Source of the DNA: Telopea speciosissima
Taxonomy: Eukaryota; Streptophyta; Magnoliopsida; Proteales; Proteaceae
Assembly: GCF_018873765.1 (NCBI RefSeq)
Contig: NC_057924.1
Coordinates: forward strand, 15,463,001 to 15,527,000
Reading direction: 5' to 3'
Length of the DNA stretch: 64,000 bases
Shown: in pieces, positions 45,791-57,625 of the stretch
Position numbering within the stretch: position 1 is the stretch's first letter
Layout of the letters: every line of letters begins with the position of its first letter
Notes under the pieces: generated by a model
Told to the model about the DNA's origin: nothing
Database searches by the model: none
The model's input: only the letters and a program-made list of their open reading frames with translations
Translations under genes and position numbers: made by a program

Positions 45791-46295
45791 GTATGTAACC
45801 CTCCGGGTATTTAGTCCTAGGATAACAAAGTTTTTAGCCCGCAAGGGTTTTGGTGCAGTTGATCGCAGTTTGGAACTTTCGTACTCTTTTTTATTGGCGT
45901 AAGAACTGTAAGATTCCACTTCATTAGGCATTATTCTTTCGGAGATTCAGGTAAGTATCTGACCTCCTTCCTTTAAATTAAGCAAGATTTGCTGGACGTT
46001 TAGAATAGTTAAGGGATTTATCGGGTTTTCAATCAGGTAACCGCCTATTTGGGTTATTGGATATCTCATATTGTTGATCTTTAACGACTTCTTTTCCGGT
46101 CTACCTTGCTTATTTTTCTCTTTTTGAAATTCTTGGAATTTGTTTGCCGAGGGGGCTTTCGGTTTCCGGATTTTCAATTTAACGCCTACATCCTTGAGCA
46201 AGGTGCAGGTCGTATTTTCGCTCCCCTGTGACAAAATGCCGAATCATTCATTTGACTTTCATCCACTGCGTGCCCTCAGTCAAATGGGGGCATTC

Positions 46296-47714
46296 TGTAA
46301 ACACCACATTTTGACACCTTGGAAGTATGTCTTGGCAATGATGGTTAAGGACGTAACTCGTGTGGTGACTGAATGGCAAGAATTACCAAATTACCCCTAC
46401 CCCACCTTGTGTAACCAAACTGTCCCAAATAGAGCCTAAACCCTTAACATAGCCGTATTTAACCATTTTAAGTTCACATTTGAAGTTTCACCCAAATCCA
46501 ACACCTTTCATGAAAATGACCGTTTTGCCCTTGGCACGGTTCTCGGTATCTGGACAACCCGATTTAGTCCGAAATACTTTGGATGACCTCATTTGGTCAT
46601 ATTAAGTTTCACGTAAAGTTTTGGCCAAATCAGGTAACTTTTGTGAAAATGACCGTTTTGCCCCTGGTACGGTTCTCGGTATCTGGACCACCCGATTTAG
46701 TCCAAAATACTTTGGATGACCTCATTTGGTCATATTAAGTTTTCACGTAAAGTTTCGGCCAAATCGGGTAACTTTTGTGAAAATGACCATTTTGCCCCTG
46801 GTATGGTTCTTGGTACCCGAGCCACCCGATGTGACCTGAAATCATTTGGATAACTTTATTTGGTCATATTGTGCTTACACGTAAAATTTCATGTAATTTT
46901 GGTATCATTTGGACCTTAATCGGTGTGAAACACCATTTATATGCTTCCCTTGATATCCGTGCCATTTTTAGGCAAAATCCGACCATATTTGTCACACGAA
47001 TGAAACGTACGGGTTGAGACCTTAGCGGCAATGTGTGGCGCGTCAAAATCGGCCACATGGATTGGAAGATATCAATATTTGAATGTGGGCCTTTAAAATG
47101 GAATCTTTAAGAAAGAGAGAAAAATAAAATAAAAAGTTGACCGAACCGAGTCAGACCGGATTGACCCGACCGGATCTACCCGGCCTGACCCAACCCACCT
47201 GAACTGTCGACAGGGGACAAAGCCCCACCATTTAGGCTGAGCCACACAAGGCCCATCACCCATGCCCACCTGCCCGGCTGGCCTAGGCACACGCAAGCCC
47301 AGGCTGCACAACAAGCCTAGGTACATGCAAGCCCAGGCCGCGCAGCAAGCCTGGCCACACGCAAGCCAGCCCATCACTCCTTATCCTAGCCATTAATGCA
47401 CCAGGGGTCTTTGAGACCTTTCCTCGAACACTTTTTTCCTATAAATAGGAGGTGTTTTAGACAGGTTAAGGAGGGAAGAAAATTAGTGAAAAATTACCTT
47501 CACGTAGTCCTTGATCCCCTCTTTCCATCCATGGTTTTCTTATCCATAGGTTATGCTCCATTATTGATATAAAATTCCGTAAATACCCCTTCTTCACCAC
47601 TCTTGCCATTCGGCCCAACCACAATGTGATGGGGATTTTGTATTTTTCTTTGTTTGCCCTTCTTTTTTAGAATTTCAAAAAATATTAAAAATAATATAAA
47701 TGCATAAAAATTCA
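46296..47714 (+). repeat. 3' LTR of the Tat-like element (3'-truncated)
   Basis: Starts TGTAAACACC after the polypurine tract. TATAAATA is at 47440-47447. Carries one extra copy of an internal tandem unit of about 125 bp ('ggttctcggtatctgga' at about 46541 and 46671, diverged third near 46805) compared with the left LTR. Confidence 0.75.
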
Positions 47715-49057
47715 AATGGTATCAGAGCCAGGCTCGGTGGAGGAAATCGACCGTCCCGGGTCTATACGGGAATATCCTCCTATGTTTTACGGCAACAACA
47801 AGATGACCTTCCAACCGTGCAAGATGAAGAAGAGGCTCTCCATCCAAAACCGCCAGTTGTGTTGGGTCGTCTTCGGAAATTGCTCTACCAAGATTTGGGA
47901 TCCGGGTGGATTATTTTAGTTTTATTTTTTCCTTATCATCCTTGAGGACAAGGACAATTTCAAGGGGAAAGGAGTTGTTACGTACCTAATTATATGGTTA
48001 TTTATATATATTAACTATTATTTTATATTTATTAATTATTATATTTGTGTTGTGCGTGAGTTAATATTGAGTGTGAGTTAGTTAGGATAACTATCAGTGT
48101 TAGTGGGTTAGTTATTCAGATGTGGGAGGAGTCATGAGTTGTAAGTTATGTAACGGCTATTCAGCCCTATTTAATAGTGATTATGAATGAAAAGGCTAGC
48201 AGATTATTATCCCCTAAATTACCTCTTAAGAGTTATCTTAAGAAGAGGATTGGCAGCCTCCCAATTGTGCCAGGACGTCCAGTGGCTTCGTCTGTAAAGC
48301 CCCAAATTTATCTCTCTTCCTCTATTTCTCTCCCTGTAATTTCTTTTTTATTTTATTTTCTATTTCGCATTATCTTGCACGTATCAAATGGTATCAGAAC
48401 CAGGCTCGGTGGAGGAAATCGACCGTCCCGGGTCTATACGGGAATATCCTCCTATGTTCTACGACAACAACAAGATGACCTTTCAACCGTGCAAGATGAA
48501 GAAGAGGCTCTCCATCCAAAATCGCAAGTTGTGTTAGGTCGTCTTCAAAAATTGCTCTACCAAAATTTGGGATCCGGGTGGATTATTTTAGTTTTATTTT
48601 TCCCTTATCTTCCTTGAGGACAAGGACAATTTCAAGGGGAAAGGAGTTGTTATGTACCTAATTATATGGTTATTTATATATATTAACTATTATTTTATAT
48701 TTATTAATTATTATATTTGTGTTGTGCGTGAGTTAGTATTGAGTGTGAGTTAGTTAGGATAACTATCAGTGTTAGTGGGTTAGTTATTCAGATGTGGGAG
48801 GAGTCATGAGTTGTAAGTTATGTAACGACTATTCAGCCCTATTTAATAGTGATTATGAATGAAAAGGCTAGCAGATTATTATCCCCTAAATTACCTCTTA
48901 AGAGTTATCTTAAGAAGAGGATTGGCAGCCTCCCAATTGTGCCAGGACGTCCAGTGGTTTCGTCTGTAAAGCCCCAAATTTATCTCTCTCCTCTATTTCT
49001 TTCTCTATAATTTCTCTTTTATTTTATTTTCTCTTTCGGATTATCTTGCACGTATCA
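47715..49057 (+). mobile_element. TRIM-like mini-retrotransposon in tandem form (internal-LTR-internal-LTR)
   Basis: Two nearly identical LTRs, 47976-48386 (411 bp) and 48648-49057 (410 bp), start TGTTA.GTACC and end GCACGTATCA. Each is preceded by an internal segment of about 260 bp that begins with a primer-binding site 'tggtatcagagccagg' (initiator-Met tRNA type; 'tggtatcagaacc' in the second) and ends with polypurine 'caaggggaaaggag'. The internal segment has no gag or pol. The expected first LTR is missing; internal 1 abuts the broken Tat-like LTR. Its very small internal size fits TRIM-type elements, although the LTRs are longer than usual. Confidence 0.85.
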
Positions 49058-50147
49058 CTTTGGCTCTCCAAGAATCCAAGCTCCATCTTTCCCAAAATCC
49101 AGCTTCAAACATTCATCTGGTCCTCCTTCAAATCCTCTCTATTCTCCCTCTTGTTAAGAAAACAACGCCAGGATGGCGATTTGCAAAAGAAAATGCAAAA
49201 AGAAAGCACACACACAAGAAAAGATTTACATGGTTTACCCCCAAGTAGGAAGGCTACATCCACGGCCGAGCGACATAACGATTTCACTACTTCTCTAAAG
49301 TAAAAATACAAACCCTCAATCTCACCCATCTCTTAAAGAGATAATACCACTTTATAGGAAAATCCTAACCCAAAAAGTACAAAACTGCCTCTAGAGACCC
49401 AAAATACCCTATTATTCTAGTTCATACTTGAACCAAACATTTGTCGAAATACATATCAAATCGAAGATCTCGAGATCCAAAGAACTCACCCATTCTGGCG
49501 TTTTTCGAAGGCAAAACAGCCTGCTAAAGAATCACTACACTTTCTAGATTGAGATCAGGCTTCACCAATAACACCTCCCCCACTTCTCTTGTTTTCCAAA
49601 AAACCAGTAAGTTGAAAATAGAAAAAAGGGGTTTTTACTTAATGAATTTCACTCTTCTTAAATTCTTTAGGAAAAGTCCAAACTATCCTTGATGGCCCAT
49701 GTCTTGCCTCCTTTATTAGCCAATAGGATATATTTTATTTGGTACCCTTGTCTCTCTTAATTACGGTCTTACCCCTTGACTGAAGTGAGGCTATTAATAT
49801 ACTCTCACTTTGACTGAGAATTCTCATTGGGTCTTTTGACCATGATGAAGTTACCTTTTTGCCCATGCTTGCCACCCACTCTAGTCAATAGTCACACATT
49901 CACACTTTGACCATGGTACCATTTTTTTTTGCAATTACAGTCCTATCCTTTGACTCACCTCTTATTTACCATGCAGCCATTTGACCATTATGAAGTTACT
50001 TAAATACCCATGGTTTGACCCAAGAATAACCATGCAAGCCTATGACCAACGTATTGTTAATTACCATTTTACTCTTGCTTTGACACTAAATTTACCATAC
50101 ACACCCTAAAATTGATCTGCCAAACCTTTCTCTAATACCACTCGTTA
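49058..50147. other. No recognisable gene
   Basis: Bases 49185-49330 contain a retroelement-like 'tttacatggtttacccccaa' segment. Short 'ctttgac' and 'tttgaccat' motifs recur between 49750 and 50080 without a clear unit. Confidence 0.4.
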
Positions 50148-50465
50148 GGGACGAATGCGCAAATACGAGGAAGAAAAGCAAGCAAACAATCACACAACAC
50201 TAGAAATTTAATGTGGTTCAACATGGATCTCTACATCCACTCGAGGGAATCAAAGATTTTTCACTAAACCAGAAAAACTCTCAACACCACTTTCTACCTC
50301 ACAATGTGATTTCCTCTTTGCTTGTGTCTAGGATTTTTCACACAGACAATATATAGAGAACCCTAAACCTTAATCCACATATAATTACAATTTTACCCTG
50401 TACATGTAATGGGCCCAAAATATGATCCAATTAAAAATACAAGCCCAATAATAATTATGTGGACC
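50148..50465 (+). repeat. Dispersed repeat T, copy 3
   Basis: Matches 36300-36628. It sits directly upstream of the second half of a LINE ORF1 fragment, whereas copies 1 and 2 follow the first half of ORF1. Confidence 0.7.
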
Positions 50466-50489
50466 ATTACAAAATACAAGACACCTAAC

Positions 50490-52260
50490 AACAACACATT
50501 ACCAGTATGGGTGTGTATCCCAAATCTCCTCTCTCAATCTCTCGTCTACCAATGCCTAAGCATTTTTGGTAGTACTGTTGGGTTTTTTTTATTCACATAT
50601 CGGAGAACCCATATCAAGGAACATTTGGCCTTTGCTAGAGTATATGTTGACCTTATGACCAAACCAAGATCCCATTCTTTTAATCAAGCACTCTTAGCTC
50701 TCCAAGGCTAGCGCATTCTCCATAATAGTGAAGCCCTTTGGATTAGAGTCTTGAAAGGGAAATATTTTCCTAAGTCTTTCTCTCTCGAAGCCAAGAATAA
50801 GCATACTTGCTCCTGGGATTGGCAGAGTATCCTTACAAATAGGGATTCCCTTTTGCTTGGTCTTTGAAGACGTATTGGCAATGGTCAAACTACTAGAACG
50901 TTTGAGGATGCTTGGGTTTCTTCTCTTCCCAGCGGGCGCCTCTCTAGTTGTCATCCAAACAATAACTATGCTTTGGTTTCTAGCCTTATCCATTCAGTGA
51001 CAAAGGAGTGGGATTCGCAAACCTGTTTTCCTCTAGTGAGGGGTTGGCTATTAGGTGCCTTCCTTTACCAACCTCAAATATTGAGGATAGTTGGGTATGG
51101 GCCTTACAAAAAGAATGGAACCTTTTCGGTCAAATCTGCTTATCTCGCCATTTTTAGGACTAACATTACTAGTCCTTCCCCTTCTTCCGATTTGTTTTGG
51201 AGGTGGTTATGGAGCTTGAAGCTTCTCCCTAAGATCAAGTTATTCCTATGGCCTGCAAGCTCTAATGCCTTTGTAGTAAAAGACCTCCTCTATCGTAGGT
51301 CTTTGGTGCATTCACCCTATTGCCCTTTTTGTAATAACACTAAGGAGTCCATAGTCCATGCCTTAGTCCATTGCCCTTTTGCATCTACCCTTTGGCATTT
51401 CTCGCCTCTCAGAATAGATACCCAACTTTTTACTGGTTCAAGCTTTAAGGATTGGATTTCCATTTTAAACGTTTTAGGCCAGAATTGCCAAAACATAGGG
51501 GATTTTACATTGCATTGAACTTCTCTTTGTTGGGAAATTTGGAAAACAAAGAACATATTTATTTTCAAGTTTATTCAACCCGATCTTCGTTGTCTAATGG
51601 TTTCTTTTTATTTATTTTTGGAGGAAAGTGCGATTGGTCTTCAAATACCTCCACCGCCAAGCGCTATACACTCTGCAAGACCTGTGTCCCCACTTTGGCC
51701 CCATTTGCCTTGTTTTTGTGTTTTCACTGATGGAGCATGGACTGCTAGCTCATGCAAAGGAGGTCGGGGCGTTATTTTGTTGGATTGTTCTGGATCTTTC
51801 CTTGTTGCCCGGTGCAAAGCATCGATTGGTAGTTCTACCACGTCACTTGAAGCTGAAGCTGTCCGTGATGCCATCCTTCTTGCAAGTAGTCTTCAGTTGC
51901 CTAGTTTGCAGATTCATTTAGACTGTCTTCCGATTATTTGCGCACTTCAGGGAATGCGTTCTACTTTGGACTGGGTATCGCAGATAGTGGTTGATGATAT
52001 CTTGTCTCTTTGTAGTAGCTTTTCTTTTATTTCTTCGTGCATGTCTCTCGAGACCATGTTAGAAGAGCTCATCTTCTTGCTAAAAGAACTTCTAAGTTTA
52101 GTTTGTCTTGCTTTTGGTGGTCTCAACCACCCCCCATCCTCGAACATTTCTCAGCCGGCCTGGGTTTCTCTGCTACCGATTTCTTTTAATGAAATTTCTG
52201 TCTTTTGCCCCAAAAAACCAAGATCCCATTTATTCCATCTCCATCTAGTTGGAAGGTGAG
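50490..52260 (+). pseudogene. L1-type LINE, deleted, with zf-RVT and RNase H regions
   Basis: Begins with an ORF1 tail ('LPVWVCIPNLLSQ', 'HLAFARVYVDLMTKP'), then jumps past endonuclease and RT to the ORF2 end. An open frame at 50973-51518 holds zf-RVT: 'FWRWLWSLKLLPKIKLFLW' and CPFCNNTKESIVHALVHC. After a stop, the same frame at 51597-52259 holds RNase H: FTDGAWTASSCKGGRGVIL, SLEAEAVRDAILLASSL and HLDC, with catalytic D, E, D visible. No poly(A) or duplication was fixed. Confidence 0.82.
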
Positions 52261-53583
52261 GGTATCCTCTTGCAAGAGATCTGATATGAATGGTTACTGT
52301 CGCGGTTTCCAAAGTATCTCACCTCTGACAGTCTTCTCCCTAGTGTGCTACCTCCCGAAAGGAGTGGAAAGTGAAATCTACTGTTTCAGTAGATCGTTAA
52401 GATGGTGCTCCATCAAATTAGGTGGTTGAAAGAGGGGTAACTCCGAAAATGGTTAACTTTGTAGGAAGGTGGTGAATTGTTCTCCACCAATATGCCAAAA
52501 ATTTGGTCGCCCGTGAATGATTTCGATGCCAACCGATTTGACACGGCTGATTCATGCCAAAACCCTAGAATCATTTAGTTTCTAGATCTGAGACCCAAAG
52601 CTAGGGTTCTTGGGACTGATTCTGGCAGATATGATCAAAATCAGTAAGGGGACCAATTCGATTTCCGATTCCATGTCTTGAGACGCTGCAAAGAACTGAT
52701 CTTTGTATGAAAAAGGTCATACTTGTATAAACTGTGTGCCCAGGTACGTTCTTAGATCAATTGCATCAACAAGGGGGAAATGCAACAAAGTAATAGATGG
52801 GCCAAATAATGAACTGGGGAGAAGCTAATGTTTTCTAAACTAGATTGTTCAGAGATGGATTGATGGACTCAGTCTAGTAGAAAAAAGAGGACAAATCTGA
52901 GAGGGCAGCTGAAGGTAAGAGGGATGGACAGTCGGATAGACCCAAAAACATAAGGATTGATGAAATCTGAATCTGAATCCGGTATAAGAAAGAGGATGAA
53001 TTTAAGTGTTCAGCTAAAGGGAAGAGGGATGAATGACAGAAAGACAATACCCAAGAACTACAGTTTGGGTTTTGATTGAATTGGAAGAACTAATGAAGTG
53101 CCAAAACTATAAATCAGGGCGGCTCCACTGCCTATATAGTAATGAATGTAATGGCCTTTCTTCCCTTTTTTCTGTATTTTCAGGAAGTGGGAGGGTGGAA
53201 AGAATGTTATAATAAAAAAACACAATGTACCTGACATCCTATAACAATAAGAGTACAGTAGTAGCAAGAATCCCACTTTGCCATCACCTCCATCCCTGAG
53301 AAAATTGACAGCAAACACACGCGAGTTTTACCACAGGGGAGGGATGTTACATTTGCACAATGTGAAAGTTTTGATGATGCCATAAGCCACTCTAATTTCC
53401 ACAAGGAAAGATCAAGTATTTATTCTGTCTAATTTCCCCTCACTACATGGCTTGACTGCTCCATGGTCAAGTTAATGGTTCTATGGGTGCTGGTATCTTA
53501 TTGAAGGTGTACACACAGACTCCCTCATTTTCTCTGTGGATGGCAAGGGTTCAAAGGATTCACTGCCCATCTCATATCGTTAT
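52261..53583. other. Spacer and 3' flank of the dehydrogenase gene
   Basis: No gene was recognised. Bases just below 53584 are the expected 3' UTR of the next gene on the minus strand. Confidence 0.45.
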
Positions 53584-55435
53584 TCAGAGACGAGGTGATG
53601 GTTTTACAACTTCTGGTGGTTTACCGTAAGTATATACACCAATACCTCGTTTCTTTCCTAGGCGACCAGCATCAACATACTGTACAAGAAGAGGGCATGG
53701 AGCATATTTGCTGTCTCCCAGACCAGCGTAAAGGACCTTCATTATTGACAGGCAAACATCCAGTCCAATGAAATCTGCGAGCTCTAAAGGGCCCATTGGC
53801 TGATTTGTACCCAGCTTCATCCCTGCATCAATGTCCTCTTTTGTTGCCACCCCAGTATAGAGAGTGAAGAATGCTTCATTTATCATGGGCATAAGAATCC
53901 GATTTATAATGAATCCAGGGTAGTCTTGAGAGCATATAACAGTCTTTCCAAGCCTGCATCCAAACAATCACCCACAAGTTCATTTGGAATACTGAGATAC
54001 CAGAGATGATTTGGGAGTTTTGTTAAAGGAAAACAGATAGCCATAATGCTGAGAACAGAGTATTATGGGTACAACCCTCACCGCTCTGATAAGGTTTTCA
54101 CTGCCACAAATGTTTCATCTGATGTGTCCGCACCTCTTATAATCTCAACCAGTTTCATGGTAGGAACAGGATTCATAAAATGCATGCCAATCACCTGCAA
54201 TAATGAAACAATTATACTTCTAGTCAAAGATCCAATGACCTTAACTGCCGTAGAAATCAACCACTCCGTCCTCTCATCTCTTTGTTTTGAAACTAGAAAC
54301 TGACTAAAGAGTGGTGTGTAAGAGAGTGCTGGATGAACAAGGCAGGCTAAAGGTTTTCTGATAATACATGGTAGTGAAAATATGTAAACTAGTGGGTGCA
54401 GACAATGAACCACTTAGGAGATAAAATTGGGGAGAAAAGAAAAACAGCAACAAGGTTCTGATCAGCCTATTCTCCTAATTTTGTTTCCTTTCTTCTCTTT
54501 TCACTACATCAAGAGGCTTTGATCCTTGGGCAATCAGAATTTGAAGCATTTACCCTCCATCCATGTATATCCATAATATACATGATCTTGAAATGTGGGT
54601 AAAATTTCAGTCTCCAAAATGTTAATTGTTTAACTGATTAACTGATGAATGGAGGCTTGAGTAAAGACAATGGAGGGAATGGTAAGGTTTCAAAAACACA
54701 CAATTGCCGAGGAACTACTAAGCAACCAATAAATAAAATACGTTTTTTGAGAAGAAAAAGAATGGAAATTAACAGCAATACCTGGTAGGGACGCATAGTA
54801 GCTGAAGCCAAGCGAGTAATAGAAATAGAACTTGTATTAGAAGCCAAAATGGCAGAAGCCTTGGCAATTCTATCAAGTTGAGAAAATAGTTTCTTCTTAA
54901 CATCTTCTGATTCCACAATCGCTTCAATGATAACATCCGCGGATCGAAAGTCTTCCAAATTCGAGGTAAACCTAAGACGTCGCAGAGCATCAGAGCCTAC
55001 TTCCTGTTATGTGAATAAACTTGAAAAAAATAAAATCAGAATTCAAAGAGACAAGAAAACTGATCTCTTCCTCCTGTTACGAAGGTGTTTGGTCTTTGAA
55101 CTAGAATTAAATTTCCAGATTCCAGTCCCGATTTCTTCAAACCTGAGTCGTGTTTGATCTAATCAAAGATGATGACAAATCTGGTCTCATTCCTATTGAT
55201 AATACTAAGTTGTTTGAAGTTGAAGTGGAAAGATAAGACGAAAGAGTACCTTAGAGAGGTGGCCTTTGGCAATAAGGCGCTGGAGGGAACTGGAGATGGA
55301 ATTTTTAGCTCTTCTGAGAGCTTGAGCGTCGGAGTCGTGAAGCCAAACATCGACACCCGCGACGGCAGCGATCTGGGCGATACCTGAGCCCATCTGCCCG
55401 CTACCCACCACCCCAATCGCCTTCGTCTCCGCCAT
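53584..55435 (-). CDS. 3-hydroxybutyryl-CoA dehydrogenase (3-hydroxyacyl-CoA dehydrogenase family), four exons, 296 aa
   Basis: Exons (minus strand): 55250-55435, 54782-55003, 54082-54194 and 53584-53953, all GT/AG with matching phases and no interruption. The NAD-binding fold opens with [16 protein letters not shown] (GxGxxG), followed by [15 protein letters not shown] and [25 protein letters not shown] holds the family's catalytic His in the HFxNP motif. The C-terminal domain has [17 protein letters not shown], '[18 protein letters not shown]' and [12 protein letters not shown]. It would oxidise 3-hydroxyacyl-CoA to 3-oxoacyl-CoA with NAD+, as in beta-oxidation or related acyl-CoA metabolism. 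The protein ends in PRL, similar to a weak type 1 peroxisome signal; location there is an inference. The length matches single-function plant members (about 295 aa). An in-frame ATG at 55456 would add seven residues; I prefer MAETKAIG. Confidence 0.93.
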
Positions 55436-56139
55436 CACCGTTACCGCTACCACCAAAAATCCAACTCTAACACCGATGCCTTTGTAGATAAACCCAAATT
55501 TTCGATGACAACGTAATTTTCATTGTCGTTTTCTAATCTAAAAGGTGCCTTACGGGCTACGGCTCTAGGTCAGAGCAGATAATAATAATTTACAGGGAAA
55601 ATGTTCTCGGTCTCACACTCTCACCCCCTAAATGGCAGAAATACCGCCCTCATTTGTCTGTACGAGTGGGGCAGTTTGCTGCCCAGTTCCCAGTTCCTCT
55701 AACAAGGGGCTGAAATGACTCTCTACCCATGCCCAAAGAGTGGGTCCACCATCCCCTTCGACCTGGAAACGAGGTGTCCAGTTACCCTCTCGACCTTATG
55801 TCCTTACCTCTCACATTATATCAAACATTTGGTACTTGATGTTGGTACTTCAGATATAATTTAGGTGAGGATACCTTTGAAAACTATGTTTGGGATTTCT
55901 TTTACGATTAATATTAGGAAGTAACAACACTACTTGGGTCTGGTGCGGCGCGGTCCATGCATCCAGACACTAAGCTGCGTAAAATGACTGCAACACCCCC
56001 ATAAAAGGCAGAAATTCCTGAGGGTATTGTGGGTCATTTTACATGACCTTGTGTCTAGATATAAGGGCCGTGCACCACACATGACCAGGTTAATATTATC
56101 TCAAATTGAATATATTTTCAAGGGAAAGAGAACGACATT

Positions 56140-56308
56140 CGGTCGTGCCAAACATGCCACCCCTACACGTTGACACGGGGACGCATCAAATGACCGTTGC
56201 ACCCCCCTACGCCCTAACAAAGGGGAGTGTGAAATGACCAGGGGTGTGGAGGTCATTTCGCACACCCTTGTGTCAGGGTGCAAGGCAGTGTGTCTGGCAC
56301 AACCAGGT
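56140..56308. mobile_element. MITE candidate
   Basis: Ends GGTCGTGCCA and TGGCACAACC are inverted, with further pairing around 'tgacac' and 'aaatgacc'. No matching target duplication was found. Confidence 0.55.
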
Positions 56309-56329
56309 GGCGTTCTTCATCCTTTTCTC

Positions 56330-56690
56330 CACCTCTGATGCTCCGCCGAACTCCTTTTGCACAATCTGTGCCCACCCCCGCTTTTCAACTCCAACGCTAC
56401 CATGGCTACTGTGCAACACCTCTCCCTCCTATTCGCTCTGTTCTCCCTGTACCAAGTTAGTATTCGGTACAGTATTGGTATAGACATAACTGAAAATACA
56501 CCATACTGTGCTCCGCCCCACTCCTTTTGCACAACCCATGCCCACCCGCTTTTCAACTCCAACCCTACCCTTGCTATTGTGCAACACCTCTCCCTCCTAT
56601 TCCCTCTGTTCATCTTGTACCAAGTTAGTATTCGATACGGTACTAGTATAAACATAACTAAAAATATACCATACTATATTGATACCATAC
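56330..56690 (+). repeat. Tandem duplication, about 170-bp unit, two copies
   Basis: Both copies contain 'ctccttttgcacaa', 'gcttttcaactccaac', 'gtgcaacacctctccctcct' and 'accaagttagtattcg.tac'. A related hairpin-rich 'ggta..agtattggtat' motif also occurs in the MITE at 40182-40434. Confidence 0.85.
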
Positions 56691-57184
56691 TAAATACTTG
56701 TACCGAATCGATTCGATACAGTGGGATATATGTGCAATGTACCGTACCGATTGATATCCTTAACCCCCAGCCCCAAACCCAATAACGAAGACCCTATGTA
56801 AAATAGACGAGCTACAGAAGTACCTTTTCCAAAGCTTGATTGTAAGGAGGTTTTTGATATCATTTTTCATTTTCATTTTTTCATGTGTTTGGTATCACTT
56901 TTGAAACTTGTTTTTTATTAAAATAAATCTTTTTTTTTTATAGAAAATTAAAATAAATCAAAACACCCCCAAAATGATAATAGACTCTGGATCATGATCA
57001 AAATCTGTTTTTCCTTCATTCTTTTTGCTGTTTAATGAGCATGTGCTCATATGACCCAAATAAGAGGGGTAAAATAGACAATTTCTTTTACTTTTAGAAA
57101 GGCAAGCCCCCTCCTCCTTCTTCTTCTTCCAACAACCAACGTAACATAGAAATAGAAGGAGAATTAGGCATACGATTGGATCTA

Positions 57185-57600
57185 TGATACGATCGTGTTG
57201 GTAGATGACATCGGAGACACGTCGACTGGGGAGGTGGCAGTAGCTTCTAGAGAGATGGATGGGGTGCCACACCGATCTACCAGGAACTGTAGACGACCAA
57301 AAGCCTTAGATGTTTATGAGTAATGCAACAGCTGGCAGTAGTAAGGAAAGCATGAAAGCCTAGGACAGAGTTTGTTAGTAATGAGAGGAGCTGGTAGCTT
57401 GTGATAGGTTAGGAGGTATAGTGGATGTCAGAGAATATTATAACCGTTAGAAAGATATTATAAAAAGGGTGTAGAAAGGTATGAAACGGAAAAGGAAAAT
57501 ATTATCTTCCAATCTCTCGCTTCTTCTTCTTCTTCTTCTTCTTCGTCTTCTTCTCTGGAGGTTCTAGCCCTCGAAGCTAGCTATTCCCTGGTTCGCATCA
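57185..57600 (+). repeat. 5' LTR of the Ty3/gypsy element
   Basis: 416 bases; TATAAAA at 57459-57465 is the likely core promoter; a CTT microsatellite lies near 57525-57545. Confidence 0.93.
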
Positions 57601-57625
57601 TTTTTGGTGCTTTCATTGAGAGAAC

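Larger units (their letters stand above)
41447..47714 (+). mobile_element. Non-coding Tat-like LTR retrotransposon derivative (LARD-type)
   Basis: Direct repeats of LTR type at 41447-about 44300 and 46296-47714 bound an interior with no gag, RT or integrase. Before the right LTR, 'caaatgggggcattc' is a polypurine tract, followed by TGTAAACACCACATTTTG as LTR start. The interior carries the motif 'gaaagctgcctacgtat.cc' and 'gaatcaggtcaaacgtagtt' seen in plant Tat/Ogre-group gypsy elements. The left LTR lacks its first 145 bases, and the right LTR has lost about 410 bases near 47625 and its end. No target duplication survives. Confidence 0.78.
55457..57179. other. Spacer with fold-back elements upstream of the dehydrogenase
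   Basis: MITE-like pieces lie at 55600-55800 (text resembling the 15815-15990 family), 55935-56090 (inverted 'gccgtgcacc' type ends) and 56140-56308. No gene was recognised. The dehydrogenase promoter should be within 55457-56000, but no clear TATA box is seen. Confidence 0.4.

Noticed and set aside
47715-47735. 'tggtatcagagcc' read as part of a tRNA gene
   Set aside because: It is a retrotransposon primer-binding site complementary to initiator-Met tRNA, next to LTR sequence; no tRNA fold is present.
51597-52259. A host RNase H gene
   Set aside because: It follows a zf-RVT region in the same frame and strand, the layout of a LINE ORF2 end.
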